DNA from: Halopseudomonas pertucinogena
GTDB lineage: Bacteria > Pseudomonadota > Gammaproteobacteria > Pseudomonadales > Pseudomonadaceae
Assembly (NCBI RefSeq): GCF_014646575.1
Contig: NZ_BMNN01000005.1
Span: forward strand, 1-64,000
Length of the DNA stretch: 64,000 bases
Direction: 5' to 3'
How positions within the stretch are numbered: position 1 is the stretch's first letter; each line of letters begins with the position of its first letter. The notes beneath the pieces are model-generated. The model was not told where the DNA came from and made no database searches. It saw only the letters and a list, made by a program, of their open reading frames with translations. Of the stretch, positions 1 to 9,000 are shown in pieces. The position numbers and the translations under genes are program-made.

Positions 1-54
1 ACAAGTCTCTTGCCAGGGCATGGGCTGGTCCTCCTTGCCCATACCGTAACTTGT

Positions 55-100
55 GTAACCCATGTTGCCGGTCTGATCTGTTACCTATGTTGCCGGTTTG
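55..100. repeat. Two 21-bp direct repeats, possible insertion-sequence end
   Basis: Positions 55-75 and 80-100 are direct repeats matching at 18 of 21 positions, with a core of atgttgccggt. Closely spaced repeats of this kind are found at the ends of some insertion sequences. No transposase is visible because the window begins here. An IS-end identity is inference only. The rest of positions 1-174 shows no gene. Confidence 0.3.
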
Positions 101-174
101 CACAGGAACGTCACTGCCGGGGAAGGGGTCATGGGTTATGCTGTATCCCATGATCCTTTCTACCGGAGAATGCC

Positions 175-1053
175 ATGCCCCGCCTCGTTACCGTCGCCGC
201 CACCCAGATGAGCTGTAGCTGGGATCGCCAGGCCAATATCGCCAAAGCCGAACAATTGGTGCGTCAGGCTGCTGCCAGGGGGGCGCAGATCATCCTGATT
301 CAGGAACTGTTCGAGACGCCGTATTTCTGCCAGAAGCCCAATCCTGAATATCTGCAGATGGCCACGCCTACGGACGAGAATCCGGCGATTGCCCATTTCC
401 AGAAGGTTGCCAAAGAGCTGGAAGTGGTACTGCCGATCAGCTTCTTCGAGCTGAGCGGTCGGGCGCGTTTCAACAGTATCGCCATTATCGACGCCGATGG
501 CCGCAATCTGGGTGTGTACCGCAAGAGCCACATTCCCGATGGCCCCGGTTACCACGAGAAGTACTACTTCAACCCTGGGGATACCGGCTTCGAGGTATGG
601 AAGACCCGCTACGCCACCATCGGCGTGGGGATCTGCTGGGACCAGTGGTTCCCCGAGTGTGCCCGGTCGATGGCGCTGCAGGGCGCCGAGATCCTGTTCT
701 ATCCGACGGCCATCGGCAGCGAGCCCCATGACTCATCAATCACCTCCAAGGATCACTGGCAGCGGGTGCAGCAAGGCCATGCCGGCGCCAACCTGATGCC
801 GCTGGTGGCCAGCAACCGGGTCGGGTTGGAGGAGCAGGACGGGTACGACATCACCTTCTACGGTGCGTCCTTCATTGCCGACCAGTTCGGCGCCAAAGTA
901 CAGGAAGCCAACGACCGGGACGAGACCGTGCTGGTGCAGCAGTTCGACCTGGACCAGCTGGAGCATATCCGTTCCGCCTGGGGCGTGTTCCGCGACCGCC
1001 GGCCGAACCTGTACGGGCCGCTGAAGACCCTGGACGGTTCGCTGGAGTCCTGA
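175..1053 (+). CDS. aguB: N-carbamoylputrescine amidase
   Basis: AguB hydrolyses N-carbamoylputrescine to putrescine, CO2 and ammonia, the last step of the agmatine route from arginine to polyamines, in the cytoplasm. The 292-residue protein is a nitrilase-superfamily enzyme. The catalytic triad is visible as Glu44 (IQELFETPYF), Lys117 (YRKSHIPDGPG) and Cys154 (GVGICWDQWFPE). The length is usual for the family. The chosen ATG follows a GGAG at about 8 bases. Agmatine deiminase begins three bases after the stop, so the two genes form an aguBA operon. In P. aeruginosa a TetR-type regulator, aguR, is linked to this pair. None is seen in the 174 bases available upstream. Confidence 0.95.
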   Translation: MPRLVTVAATQMSCSWDRQANIAKAEQLVRQAAARGAQIILIQELFETPYFCQKPNPEYLQMATPTDENPAIAHFQKVAKELEVVLPISFFELSGRARFNSIAIIDADGRNLGVYRKSHIPDGPGYHEKYYFNPGDTGFEVWKTRYATIGVGICWDQWFPECARSMALQGAEILFYPTAIGSEPHDSSITSKDHWQRVQQGHAGANLMPLVASNRVGLEEQDGYDITFYGASFIADQFGAKVQEANDRDETVLVQQFDLDQLEHIRSAWGVFRDRRPNLYGPLKTLDGSLES

Positions 1054-1056
1054 TTC

Positions 1057-2154
1057 ATGTACACCCTGCACAGCACGCCCCGCGCCGACGGTTACGCCAT
1101 GCCCGCCGAGTGGGCGCCGCACAGCCAGACCTGGATGATCTGGCCCGAGCGGCCGGACAACTGGCGGCTTGGCGGCCAGCCGGCGCAGGTGGCCTTTGCC
1201 GAGGTGGCGAAGGCGATCGCCAGTTTCGAGCCGGTTACCGTCGGGGTGTCGGCGGCGCAGTATGCCCGGGCCAACCAGTTGCTGGACCATCCAGCCATCC
1301 GCGTGGTTGAACTCAGCAGCGATGATGCCTGGGTCCGCGACACAGGCCCGACCTTCGTTACCAATGGCCAGGGCGGGCTGCGCGGCGTGGACTGGGTGTT
1401 CAACGCCTGGGGCGGCTTGAACGGAGGGCTGTATTCATCCTGGGATAGGGACGATCAGGTGGCCGACAAGATACTCGGGCTGGAACGCTGCCCGCGTTAC
1501 CGCACCGAGGGCTTCGTGCTGGAAGGCGGAGCCATCCATGTGGACGGGGAAGGCACGCTGATCACTACCGAGGAATGCCTGCTCAACCCCAACCGCAACC
1601 CTCATCTGCAACGGCACGAGATCGAGCAGATGTTGCGCGATTATCTTGGTGTGGACTGCATCATCTGGCTGCCGGAAGGGCTGTACAACGACGAGACCGA
1701 TGGCCACGTCGACAATTTCTGTTGCTTCGTCCGCCCCGGTGAAGTGCTGCTGGCCTGGACGGATGACCCCGAAGACCCCAACTATTCCCGTTGCCAGGCG
1801 GCGCTGGCGGTACTGGAGCAGGCGGTCGATGCCCAGGGCCGATCACTGACTGTACACAGGATGCCGATTCCCGGGCCGATCCATGCCAGCGAGGAGGAGT
1901 GCGCCGGGGTCGAGCCGGCCGCTGGCAGCCAGCCGCGTGACCCCTCCATTCGCCTGGCTGGGTCCTACATCAACTTCCTGATCGTCAACGGCGGCATCAT
2001 TGCGCCATCCTTCGATGATCCGCAGGACGACACCGCCAGGCAGACATTGGAGGGGCTGTTCCCCGAGCGGCGGGTGGTAATGGTGCCGGGGCGGGAGATA
2101 CTGCTGGGGGGCGGCAATATCCATTGCATCACCCAGCAGCAGCCGGCGGTTTAA
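1057..2154 (+). CDS. aguA: Agmatine deiminase
   Basis: AguA converts agmatine to N-carbamoylputrescine and ammonia, supplying the substrate of the AguB gene just upstream. The protein has 365 residues and belongs to the peptidylarginine-deiminase-like fold. The C-terminal GGGNIHCIT motif carries the catalytic cysteine at residue 357, the number I recall for the P. aeruginosa enzyme. The N-terminal [16 protein letters not shown] and internal [13 protein letters not shown] motifs are also family hallmarks. The start lies three bases after the aguB stop, with a GGAG inside the aguB 3' end, so translation is probably coupled. Nothing looks truncated. Confidence 0.95.
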   Translation: MYTLHSTPRADGYAMPAEWAPHSQTWMIWPERPDNWRLGGQPAQVAFAEVAKAIASFEPVTVGVSAAQYARANQLLDHPAIRVVELSSDDAWVRDTGPTFVTNGQGGLRGVDWVFNAWGGLNGGLYSSWDRDDQVADKILGLERCPRYRTEGFVLEGGAIHVDGEGTLITTEECLLNPNRNPHLQRHEIEQMLRDYLGVDCIIWLPEGLYNDETDGHVDNFCCFVRPGEVLLAWTDDPEDPNYSRCQAALAVLEQAVDAQGRSLTVHRMPIPGPIHASEEECAGVEPAAGSQPRDPSIRLAGSYINFLIVNGGIIAPSFDDPQDDTARQTLEGLFPERRVVMVPGREILLGGGNIHCITQQQPAV

Positions 2155-2201
2155 GCGTAGCGGCTCCCGCCGCAGAAGGGTTCGTATTATAGTTCATTGC
2201 C

Positions 2202-2221
2202 CTGCCCGGCTTGCCGGGCAG
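2202..2221 (+). terminator. Hairpin downstream of aguBA
   Basis: An 8-bp perfect stem (2202-2209 with 2214-2221) and 4-base loop lie 47 bases after the aguA stop. The following stretch is only weakly T-rich (ttctgcctt), so termination is plausible but not certain. Confidence 0.45.
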
Positions 2222-2252
2222 TTCTGCCTTGAGCCAATGATAAGGACACCCC

Positions 2253-3608
2253 ATGCGCTTCGCTTTTCGTGCCGTAGCCCTGCCTCTGGCAGGCGTTGCG
2301 ATCCTGCTTTCCGGTTGTAATGAACCCCGCCAGGCCGAGCCCGCATCGGCTCCGGTCGCTGCCATGCCGGCCACGCTGAAGGGCGAGCTGACTAGCCAGA
2401 GTGCCGTCAACCTGAATGATGGCTCGCGCAGCCAGAGCTTCGGGTTGCAGTTGCAGGCTGATACCTTCTACCGCGTCAGCAGCAGCGGCGCGCTGCAGGA
2501 GCCGGTTCTCCTGCTGTTGACCGAGGACAACCGCCCGGTGGGCGGGCCGCGGCCAGGGAAGCTGTATATCCAGCCGGAACAGGACGGTACCTATCGGCTG
2601 GCGGTCAGTGGCAGGGATGCCAAAGATTTCGGGCCTTTCCAGCTGGAGGTCAGTACCGCCGACGTGACCAACGAAGGTGAGCTGCATCCGGGCGCGGATA
2701 TTCTCGGCCGGCTGCAGGCTGGCGACGCCCGCACCGGCAACCAGTACACATTGAAGATTGCCGATGAAGGGCTTTATGAAATCCTGCTGCGCTCCGATGA
2801 ACTGGATACCCTGCTGAAGCTGCGTGGTAACAGGATCAATCTGAGCGACGATGATGGCGCCGGCAACACCGATTCCAGATTGTACACGCGACTTGCGGCG
2901 GGTGATTACCAGGTGATTGTCGATGGCGTTGAGGAAAGGGCCCAGGGCATCTATACCCTGAGCATCACCCAGCGCCAGTTGCCGGACGGCGTCGATCTGA
3001 GCGACGGCGCCGCGCTGGAAGTGGGCAGGGAATATACCGGCCTGCTGGCGGGGCAGGCCCAGACCTATCGCCTGGTGATCGAGCAGGCGGGCCTGCTGGA
3101 GCTGAGCATGCGCTCACGGGACATGGACAGCCTGCTGGAACTGCACGGCCCCGGTGTGGCTGTGCGTGACGACGACGGTGGCGGCAACCGTGACGCGCTG
3201 ATCAGCGCCGTGGTGGAACCGGGGACCTACCGGGTCAAGGCATCGCAACTGGGCAGCCAGGACGGCATCTTCAGCCTGCAGGCGCAGATCAGTCCGGTCA
3301 GCCCGCTGGGCGAGCATGTCGCGCCTGCTGATACCCGTGTCGGCCGCCTTGCCACGGGCGAAGCCCATCGCAGCCGCCTGCAGATCACGGAAAGCGGCCT
3401 GTACCGGATCGGTCTGCGCTCCTCGGAATTCGATGCCGTACTGCGGCTCGATGGGCAGGGGCTGATGATGGAGGATGACGACAGCTCGGGTGGCACCAAT
3501 GCGATGCTCGAACTGTACCTCGAAGCCGGGGAATACGAGCTGGTCAGCGGCAGCTACGGCGATGAAGGGCAGGGCGGCTTCGTGCTGTCGGTCAGCGCGG
3601 CGCTGTGA
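2253..3608 (+). CDS. Lipoprotein with tandem PPC-like beta domains
   Basis: The 451-residue protein has a lipoprotein signal peptide ending in LLSGC, with the lipidated cysteine at residue 22. Asp at +2 is absent (Asn follows), which favours the outer membrane. The body holds at least three repeats of about 100 residues. Each carries a pattern like LRSxxxDxLLxLxG, then an acidic DDDGxGN turn, then AGxYxVxV. This is the pattern of pre-peptidase C-terminal (PPC) domains. A weaker fourth copy may occupy residues 40-140. No protease or other catalytic domain is present, so it is a stand-alone PPC protein. It is probably an envelope binding or structural protein of unknown ligand. It stands alone between aguA and the glutathione transferase, with its own ribosome-binding region. 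Confidence 0.75.
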   Translation: MRFAFRAVALPLAGVAILLSGCNEPRQAEPASAPVAAMPATLKGELTSQSAVNLNDGSRSQSFGLQLQADTFYRVSSSGALQEPVLLLLTEDNRPVGGPRPGKLYIQPEQDGTYRLAVSGRDAKDFGPFQLEVSTADVTNEGELHPGADILGRLQAGDARTGNQYTLKIADEGLYEILLRSDELDTLLKLRGNRINLSDDDGAGNTDSRLYTRLAAGDYQVIVDGVEERAQGIYTLSITQRQLPDGVDLSDGAALEVGREYTGLLAGQAQTYRLVIEQAGLLELSMRSRDMDSLLELHGPGVAVRDDDGGGNRDALISAVVEPGTYRVKASQLGSQDGIFSLQAQISPVSPLGEHVAPADTRVGRLATGEAHRSRLQITESGLYRIGLRSSEFDAVLRLDGQGLMMEDDDSSGGTNAMLELYLEAGEYELVSGSYGDEGQGGFVLSVSAAL

Positions 3609-3611
3609 TCC

Positions 3612-3621
3612 GGGGGGGGGG
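3612..3621. repeat. Run of ten G
   Basis: A G10 homopolymer begins three bases after the lipoprotein stop codon. It is outside the reading frame, so slippage would not change the protein. It could affect mRNA 3' processing or be a sequencing-sensitive site. Confidence 0.6.
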
Positions 3622-3660
3622 CTGTAAAACAGGTTTCACCCATCTGAGGTATGATGACTG

Positions 3661-3691
3661 TCGAGTCGAAACCGTTCACGGTTCGACTCGA
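3661..3691. repeat. Inverted repeat upstream of gst
   Basis: Arms 3661-3674 and 3679-3691 pair around a 4-base loop, with one unpaired A in the left arm. It lies between the lipoprotein stop and the strong GGAGGAG of the downstream gene. It could terminate the lipoprotein transcript (no T run follows) or be a regulator-binding site. Confidence 0.5.
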
Positions 3692-3723
3692 TCGTCTGAA
3701 TCACTACCCTGGAGGAGATTCAT

Positions 3724-4332
3724 ATGAAGCTGTATTACAGCCCGGGCGCCTGTTCCATGGCGGTCCATATCGTACTCATTGAGGGTGGTTTTTCCTTCGA
3801 CAAGGAGCAGGTCGACCTGGCCACCAAGAAAACCGCTGATGGTACAGACTATACCTCGATCAACCCCAACGGCTACGTCCCCGCCCTGGCGTTGAACAAT
3901 GGTGAGGTATTGACCGAAGCGGCGGTGATTCTGGCCTATCTCGCCGATCAGGTACCGGAGCGCAAGCTGGCGCCGGCGGCAGGCAGCATGGAACGCTATC
4001 GGCTGCAGGAGAAACTCAATTTCATCACAACCGAACTGCACAAGGGCTTCGGCTCGCTGTTCAATCCGGCCATGCCGGAGGAGTGGAGAGAGCAGGTGAA
4101 GCAGGGGCTGGGCAAGCGTCTGGCATATATTGCCGGCCAGCTTGAGAACAGACAGTACCTGCTGGGCGGCGAATTCAGCATCGCCGATGCCTATCTGTTC
4201 ACCATTCTGGGCTGGAGCAAGCTGGTCAAGGTCGATCTGTCACCCTGGCCGGTACTGGCCGACTACAGTGCCCGCATCGCCCAACGGCCCGCAGTTCAGG
4301 CGGCGATGAAGGCCGAAGGTCTGATCAGCTGA
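3724..4332 (+). CDS. gstA: Glutathione S-transferase, beta class
   Basis: This 202-residue protein closely resembles E. coli GstA. The N-terminal thioredoxin-fold domain starts MKLYYSPGACSMA, in which Cys10 is the beta-class cysteine that contacts glutathione. It continues with NPNGYVPAL and LTEAAVILAYLAD, the glutathione-binding segment. The C-terminal helical domain has the conserved N-capping motif FSIADAYLFTIL. The enzyme conjugates or exchanges glutathione with electrophiles and peroxides in the cytoplasm. A very strong ribosome-binding site (GGAGGAG) lies 7 bases before the ATG. It is monocistronic, with a hairpin just after the stop. Confidence 0.93.
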   Translation: MKLYYSPGACSMAVHIVLIEGGFSFDKEQVDLATKKTADGTDYTSINPNGYVPALALNNGEVLTEAAVILAYLADQVPERKLAPAAGSMERYRLQEKLNFITTELHKGFGSLFNPAMPEEWREQVKQGLGKRLAYIAGQLENRQYLLGGEFSIADAYLFTILGWSKLVKVDLSPWPVLADYSARIAQRPAVQAAMKAEGLIS

Positions 4333-4339
4333 TCAACTG

Positions 4340-4372
4340 CGCAACTGACCGCCGTCACGGCGATCAGTTGCG
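4340..4372. terminator. Hairpin after gst
   Basis: A 15-bp stem with one C/T mismatch (4340-4354 with 4358-4372) and a 3-base loop begins 8 bases after the gst stop. No T run follows on the plus strand. It lies immediately before the argH-tail remnant and marks the boundary of the type VI module. Confidence 0.55.
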
Positions 4373-4378
4373 TAGCAC

Positions 4379-4435
4379 TTACTCTGCAAGCAGGGCGCGA
4401 CCGCGCTGAACGGCAGCCCCGGCCTGGGCAGGTGC
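4379..4435 (-). pseudogene. Detached copy of the argH 3' end
   Basis: On the minus strand these 57 bases encode APAQAGAAVQRGRALLAE followed by TAA. The true ArgH at 12848-14242 ends [18 protein letters not shown] followed by TAA. That is 13 of 18 residues identical, with stop codons aligned. At DNA level, 21 bases are identical (4397-4417 and 12866-12886). Both are on the same strand, so they form direct repeats flanking the 8.4-kb VgrG module. It is a fragment only and is out of frame with the immunity-gene remnant that it joins at about 4430-4435. Confidence 0.8.
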
Positions 4436-4540
4436 ATCATCCCCATCAACATCGGCCCCGCAATAGCACCGGCCAGTTCCGCCAGGTGCGCCGTGGCCAG
4501 AAGCAGCATCGCCACTCCGGGAAGGCCGGCCGCCCCTTTA
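4430..4540 (-). pseudogene. Remnant of a third immunity-like gene
   Basis: The minus strand here encodes the segment MLLLATAHLAELAGAIAGP, followed by MLMGMMHL. This matches the membrane core of the two intact neighbours (LMLATIHPAALIGAIAGPG, then MMGLMYL). The DNA is visibly homologous but diverged. Neither the start region nor the C-terminal region is present. It abuts the stop of the intact copy at 4541 on one side and the argH-tail fragment on the other. The simplest reading is a decayed third copy of the tandem immunity gene, truncated by recombination. Confidence 0.7.
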
Positions 4541-5275
4541 TCAGGCATAGATAGGGATGTAGGCCTCTTCATAAGGTGTGGATTCGGGTAGTTGCTCACG
4601 GATGATCGCGATCAGATTGTCGAGTTGGGCTTTGCGGCAGTAGATCTTGCGCGTGGCGCGGATCAACTTGTCTTCGAGTTCAGCTTCGGGGTTGTAGTAG
4701 GAATAGCTCAAACCTATGATCGCGCGCCGCCGGAAGACGATCATCTTCGTGAAGTCACTCCAGGGCTGAACTTTATGCCGATACCTTTCATGCATTTCAC
4801 GAAACTGACTCGACGTCCCCATTTTCAGATACATCAGCCCCATCATGCCCGGCCCGGCTATGGCGCCAATCAATGCCGCCGGGTGTATCGTGGCCAGCAT
4901 CAGCATGAACACGCAGGTGATGCCGGCCGCCCACTTCAGCATCCGAGGCAGCCACTCGGGGAACTCCTTCCATTCGCAGAATTCCAGCCCTGAAGCGGTC
5001 AGCCGGTAGGCGAACTTGGTTGTCTGGTGGGTCATGCTTAAAGCAACACCACTGAGAACAGCAAAGAGCAGGATATCAACCACGACATGATAGCCGCCCA
5101 ACGTACTGTGCCAATAGGCGGCTGCTAATGAAATCAGTGCAAAAATAACAAAAAGCCCATTTGCAATATCCGTGTTATACGCTCGCGCCCTCAATGACCA
5201 TTCGGCCAGGGCCGGTTCATCATTGTACTGCCAGTCCAGCTGGGGCGGCAGGGTCAGGGGGTCGCGTGAGAACAT
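4541..5275 (-). CDS. Membrane protein, probable T6SS immunity protein, copy 1
   Basis: The 244-residue membrane protein lies downstream of a VasX-like toxin and is read in the same direction. The start at MFSRDPLTLPPQ is chosen because the tandem copy starts identically and GGAGA precedes it; an upstream extension of 8 residues is open but lacks support. It has two N-terminal membrane segments (about residues 38-85), a conserved middle (THQTTKFAYRLTASGLEFCEWKE), two more hydrophobic segments (about 110-150) and a cytoplasmic tail ending PYEEAYIPIYA. In V. cholerae the VasX toxin is neutralised by the membrane protein TsiV2 encoded just downstream. The same position, size and topology support an immunity role here, but sequence homology to TsiV2 was not tested. 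Confidence 0.7.
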   Translation of the reverse strand: MFSRDPLTLPPQLDWQYNDEPALAEWSLRARAYNTDIANGLFVIFALISLAAAYWHSTLGGYHVVVDILLFAVLSGVALSMTHQTTKFAYRLTASGLEFCEWKEFPEWLPRMLKWAAGITCVFMLMLATIHPAALIGAIAGPGMMGLMYLKMGTSSQFREMHERYRHKVQPWSDFTKMIVFRRRAIIGLSYSYYNPEAELEDKLIRATRKIYCRKAQLDNLIAIIREQLPESTPYEEAYIPIYA

Positions 5276-5345
5276 CTGAAGTCTCCATGCAGCCAGCAAC
5301 TAACGTTCGGCTGGCAACTTCTTTTTATTGGGCAGCATCACCCCA

Positions 5346-6095
5346 TCAGGCATAGATAGGGATATAGGCCTCTTCATAGGGCGTGGATTCGGGTAGTTGC
5401 GCGCGGATGATAGCGATCAGCTCGTCAAGTTGGAATTTGCGGCAGTAGAGAAGCTCCTCCCAAGGGATCATTCGACCCTTGCCGCCATCACCCTCAGGGT
5501 TGTACCACTCGAAGTGCAGCCCAATGATGGAGCGCCGCCGAAACACCGTCATCTTGGTGAAGTCAGTCCACGGGTGAAAACCCTGATGAAACCGCTCATG
5601 CATGCGTCGGAACTGACTCGACGTGCCCATTTTAAGATACATCAGCCCCATCATCCCCGGCCCTGCTATGGCGCCAATCAATGCCGCCGGGTGTATCGTG
5701 GCCAGCATCAGCATGAACACGCAGGTGATGCCGGCCGCCCACTTCAGCAGCCGGGGCAGCCACTCGGGGAATTCCTTCCATTCACAGAACTCCAGCCCGG
5801 AAGCGGTCAGCCGGTAGGCGAACTTGGTTGTCTGGTGGGTTATGCTGAATATCATTAAGCCAAATAAAAGTAGGCCGAATATTGTTAACGACAGTTGCCA
5901 GAATAGGGGGCGATCAATGTCAAACCCCAGCCAAATAGCCATTGGTATAGCAATCAGGGAAACTCCTACGCACAGTCCATTGGCAACATCCGTATTATAG
6001 GCCCGCGCCCTCAATGACCACTCGGCCAGGGCCGGTTCGTCCTTGTACTGCCAGTCCAGCTGGGGCGGCAGGGTCAGGGGTTTGCGTGAGAACAT
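5346..6095 (-). CDS. Membrane protein, probable T6SS immunity protein, copy 2
   Basis: This 249-residue protein is a tandem paralogue of the 4541-5275 product. The first 35 residues, the middle (about residues 90-170) and the last 20 residues are almost identical between copies, also at DNA level (5608-5845 against 4800-5036). The first two membrane segments and a loop near residues 195-215 (YNPEGDGGKGRMIPWEE) are quite different. Its first 101 bases overlap the 3' end of the toxin gene in another frame, so toxin and immunity protein are made from one transcript. The start is supported by GGAGA and by the identical start of copy 1. The different loops suggest protection against different toxin variants, which is inference. 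Confidence 0.72.
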   Translation of the reverse strand: MFSRKPLTLPPQLDWQYKDEPALAEWSLRARAYNTDVANGLCVGVSLIAIPMAIWLGFDIDRPLFWQLSLTIFGLLLFGLMIFSITHQTTKFAYRLTASGLEFCEWKEFPEWLPRLLKWAAGITCVFMLMLATIHPAALIGAIAGPGMMGLMYLKMGTSSQFRRMHERFHQGFHPWTDFTKMTVFRRRSIIGLHFEWYNPEGDGGKGRMIPWEELLYCRKFQLDELIAIIRAQLPESTPYEEAYIPIYA

Positions 6096-9000
6096 CTGAA
6101 GTCTCCATAAAGGGTGCGGGCAGGGTAATCATTTGTGGTTGTATGGCAGTGCGTGAGAGAAACTCACCTTCCACCGGCCTATTCGACAGTGGGTCGCTGA
6201 TCAGCTCGGCGGTTCGGGGGGCATTCATCAGCTTGGCCCTGAACATAAAACGCATGGGTTCACGCGCCTTATCCAGTTCCGGGTAACTCAGTTCCAGCTC
6301 GACATAGGACGCACCACTGACCGGTATCCATGTGCGCCAATGGTAATGGCTGGCATCCGCGGAATAATCATGGTCGCCCGGAAGTTTGTCGTTATGGCCG
6401 ACCGGGGGCATATTCGACAGCGGGTCATCCCCCAGCGCCGGGCTCCAGTAGCCACCGCCCAGGCGGTCGTATACCTGCTGCTCCAGGGCGATCACGCTTC
6501 TGCTGGCCAGAAACCCGCCTGTCTTGCGTACAAATACGGCCTTGATCTCGCAACCCTGGCCTGCCAACTGGGCAGGGAGGCTGATCTGCAACCAGGCACC
6601 ATCGAGCCCGTTCCAGTAAGGGTTATTGGTCGAGCGAACACTCACGTCCGGGGTCAGACATATCTGCGCCAGTTGCCAGAGACTCTGCCCGTGGGCTTCA
6701 TCGGTGTCATCCATGGGGATGGCGGCCTTGCCCCAGTAGCACTGGTACAGCCAGAGTCGCAAACCCTCCCGATGATAAAGGCTGACTAGTACGCTGGCGA
6801 CCAGATAGACCAGCCCTACAATAGCCAGTAAGCCAATCATCCAGCCGCCCATGACCCAGGCAAAGTTGAAGTAAAGACCTGAAAGGCTGCCGCCAACCTG
6901 GATTGCAGCGCCGATAGCCATCGCAGACAAAGCATAGCGTTGAATTTCCAGCGCCCTCGTTTGCTCGTGACTGGTCGCCCGCTCCATCTGTCGACTGACC
7001 TGCACAATCTCGCTGGCTGCCGCGATGACATTCAGTGCGGCCATGCCTGCGGTGCGAGCAATCAGGCGCTGGGCGAGCTTGGCGTGGGAAAGCTTGTCCG
7101 CCTTCAGCCAGACACGCGCCCCTGCCTGGGTCAACTCCAGTGTCTGCCCCCGAATTACACCTGTCATATTCCCCACCCGCGCCCACATCGGCATCACCAT
7201 CAGCGCCATCAACAACGAGCCCGCTGTAGCCAGCGAAGTGAGCAGCTGGTTCTTTTCCTCACCGGTGAGGTAACCGTCGTGATGCACCGCTCGGGTGGTC
7301 ACCATCAAATTCCACAGGCCGAGGCCGGCAAGCAGTACCGGCAAGGTTCCACCCAGGTTGACATCAACCCAGGCCTTGGTGCGCGCGGCATAGGCGGCTG
7401 GGCTGGTTGCCTTGAGGTGCAGCTGGGTCTGCATTTCGGACTGGCCGACCGTGAACAGCAACACCTCCAGCTGTTGGACGCTGACCGTGGTGCTGCGTGA
7501 TTGGCCTTTCAGTACGCCATATACATGCAGTACGCCATATACATGCCGGGGCCGGTTGCTGTAGTGGTCTTGCAGCGCCGCATCCAGTGCACGCAGGTCC
7601 TGGCGTGCTGACTTCTTGTCGTACCAGTTGCCTGACCTTCGCAGTGTTCCCCGCTGACCTCGCCGCTGCTTGGCTATTGCCTGTTGGTCCATGGTCCATT
7701 GCTGCTGCTCACGGGCGAAGTTCCTGTTGAGCTTCAGGGCTACAATGTCAGAAACCTCATGGCTCACCACAATCTGGGTGAGCGAAAAGCGCAGCACCCG
7801 CACCGCCGTCGTCGGATTGTTGGCCAAAGCCTTGAGCGCCGGCAGGAACAGGGTCGACAACCGATTCCATACTTCACTGGCGCGTTGAAGAGTGGCCTGA
7901 CGCAGAGCGTCCATGCTCATGCGAGCTGTCTCGGACAGGGAGCGGTAGAGGCGGCTGTTCTGCACCACCTCCAGACTGAGCAGCCCCTGAACATCCTCTA
8001 CGCCCTTGAGCGTCCGCTGCCAGAAGTCGCTCCCGGTATTGATCTGGCCGCTGGTGTCCGACTGATTCCCCAGGCCATCGATCGTGCCGGTGGTGGTGTA
8101 GTTGTAGGCCATCTGTTCCAGGGCCTGGGCCAGCTCGCTATTGAAATTGAACAAGGCCAGACCTATGAGACTGTTCTCTTCCGTCATCTGGCGATACAAC
8201 CATGCCTGCCCCTGGAATTCGAGCCTGGCCAACCGCATGATGCTGTTGTTCTGCGCGGGTGCGTCCACTTCGTCGCTGCTGCAGCCCCCCAGGCTCTGGG
8301 CGATTCCCTCAACCCACTCAAGCAGTTCTGCGCTCTGCTGTGCGTTGCAGGTGTCGTAGAACAGCGCTTCGGCTTCCGGTCTCAGGGACTCAAGCCAGCG
8401 AGTCAGATCAGTCTCGGAAACCCGCACGTGGTGGCGCAGACGCAGTAGTTCATCGGCCCTCTCATTTAGAAAAATGCAGACTTCGTCATAGCGCACATCG
8501 TTGCGCCAGGCGTCCTTGGCCCGCCAGTCTTCGGCCAGCTCACCCCATGCCGGGTGGTTGTGCGAGACCTGCCACTTGTCGCGCATGATAGCTATATCAA
8601 TCTGGTGCGCACGCGAGGCGGCGTTAGCCCCGGCGAAATCAACATACACACTATGCGCTGTGGCATAACTGCTCAGAAAGCGATGGGCATCCGCAGTAAA
8701 TGCAAGCCGCTGCTGCAGATCGCCCTTCACCGCCGTTGGCATGACTGCGTCCAGGTCGACACCGCAGGCCTGATGCACAGCCAGAGCACTTTGAATGGTG
8801 TTGCGATGTTGCATGTCAAACTCACCGATCTCAGCCAGGCGACCGTTGAGCTGCATGTTCAGATCCTGAATGACTGCCAGAGGATCATCCAGCGCGATGA
8901 ACAATGCGGTGTCCTGATCCGGGACCGCGCCCAGCACCAGAGCGTCACTGATGCCGGGTTTGACCTGCATGGCCGGGTGCTCACTGTTCGGTTCCCCTGT

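Noticed and set aside
4333..4599. 88-codon minus-strand frame as an intact small protein
   Set aside because: It mixes three things in one frame: the 3' end of immunity copy 1 out of frame, an immunity-core remnant, and the argH-tail fragment out of frame. A pseudogene reading explains all parts.
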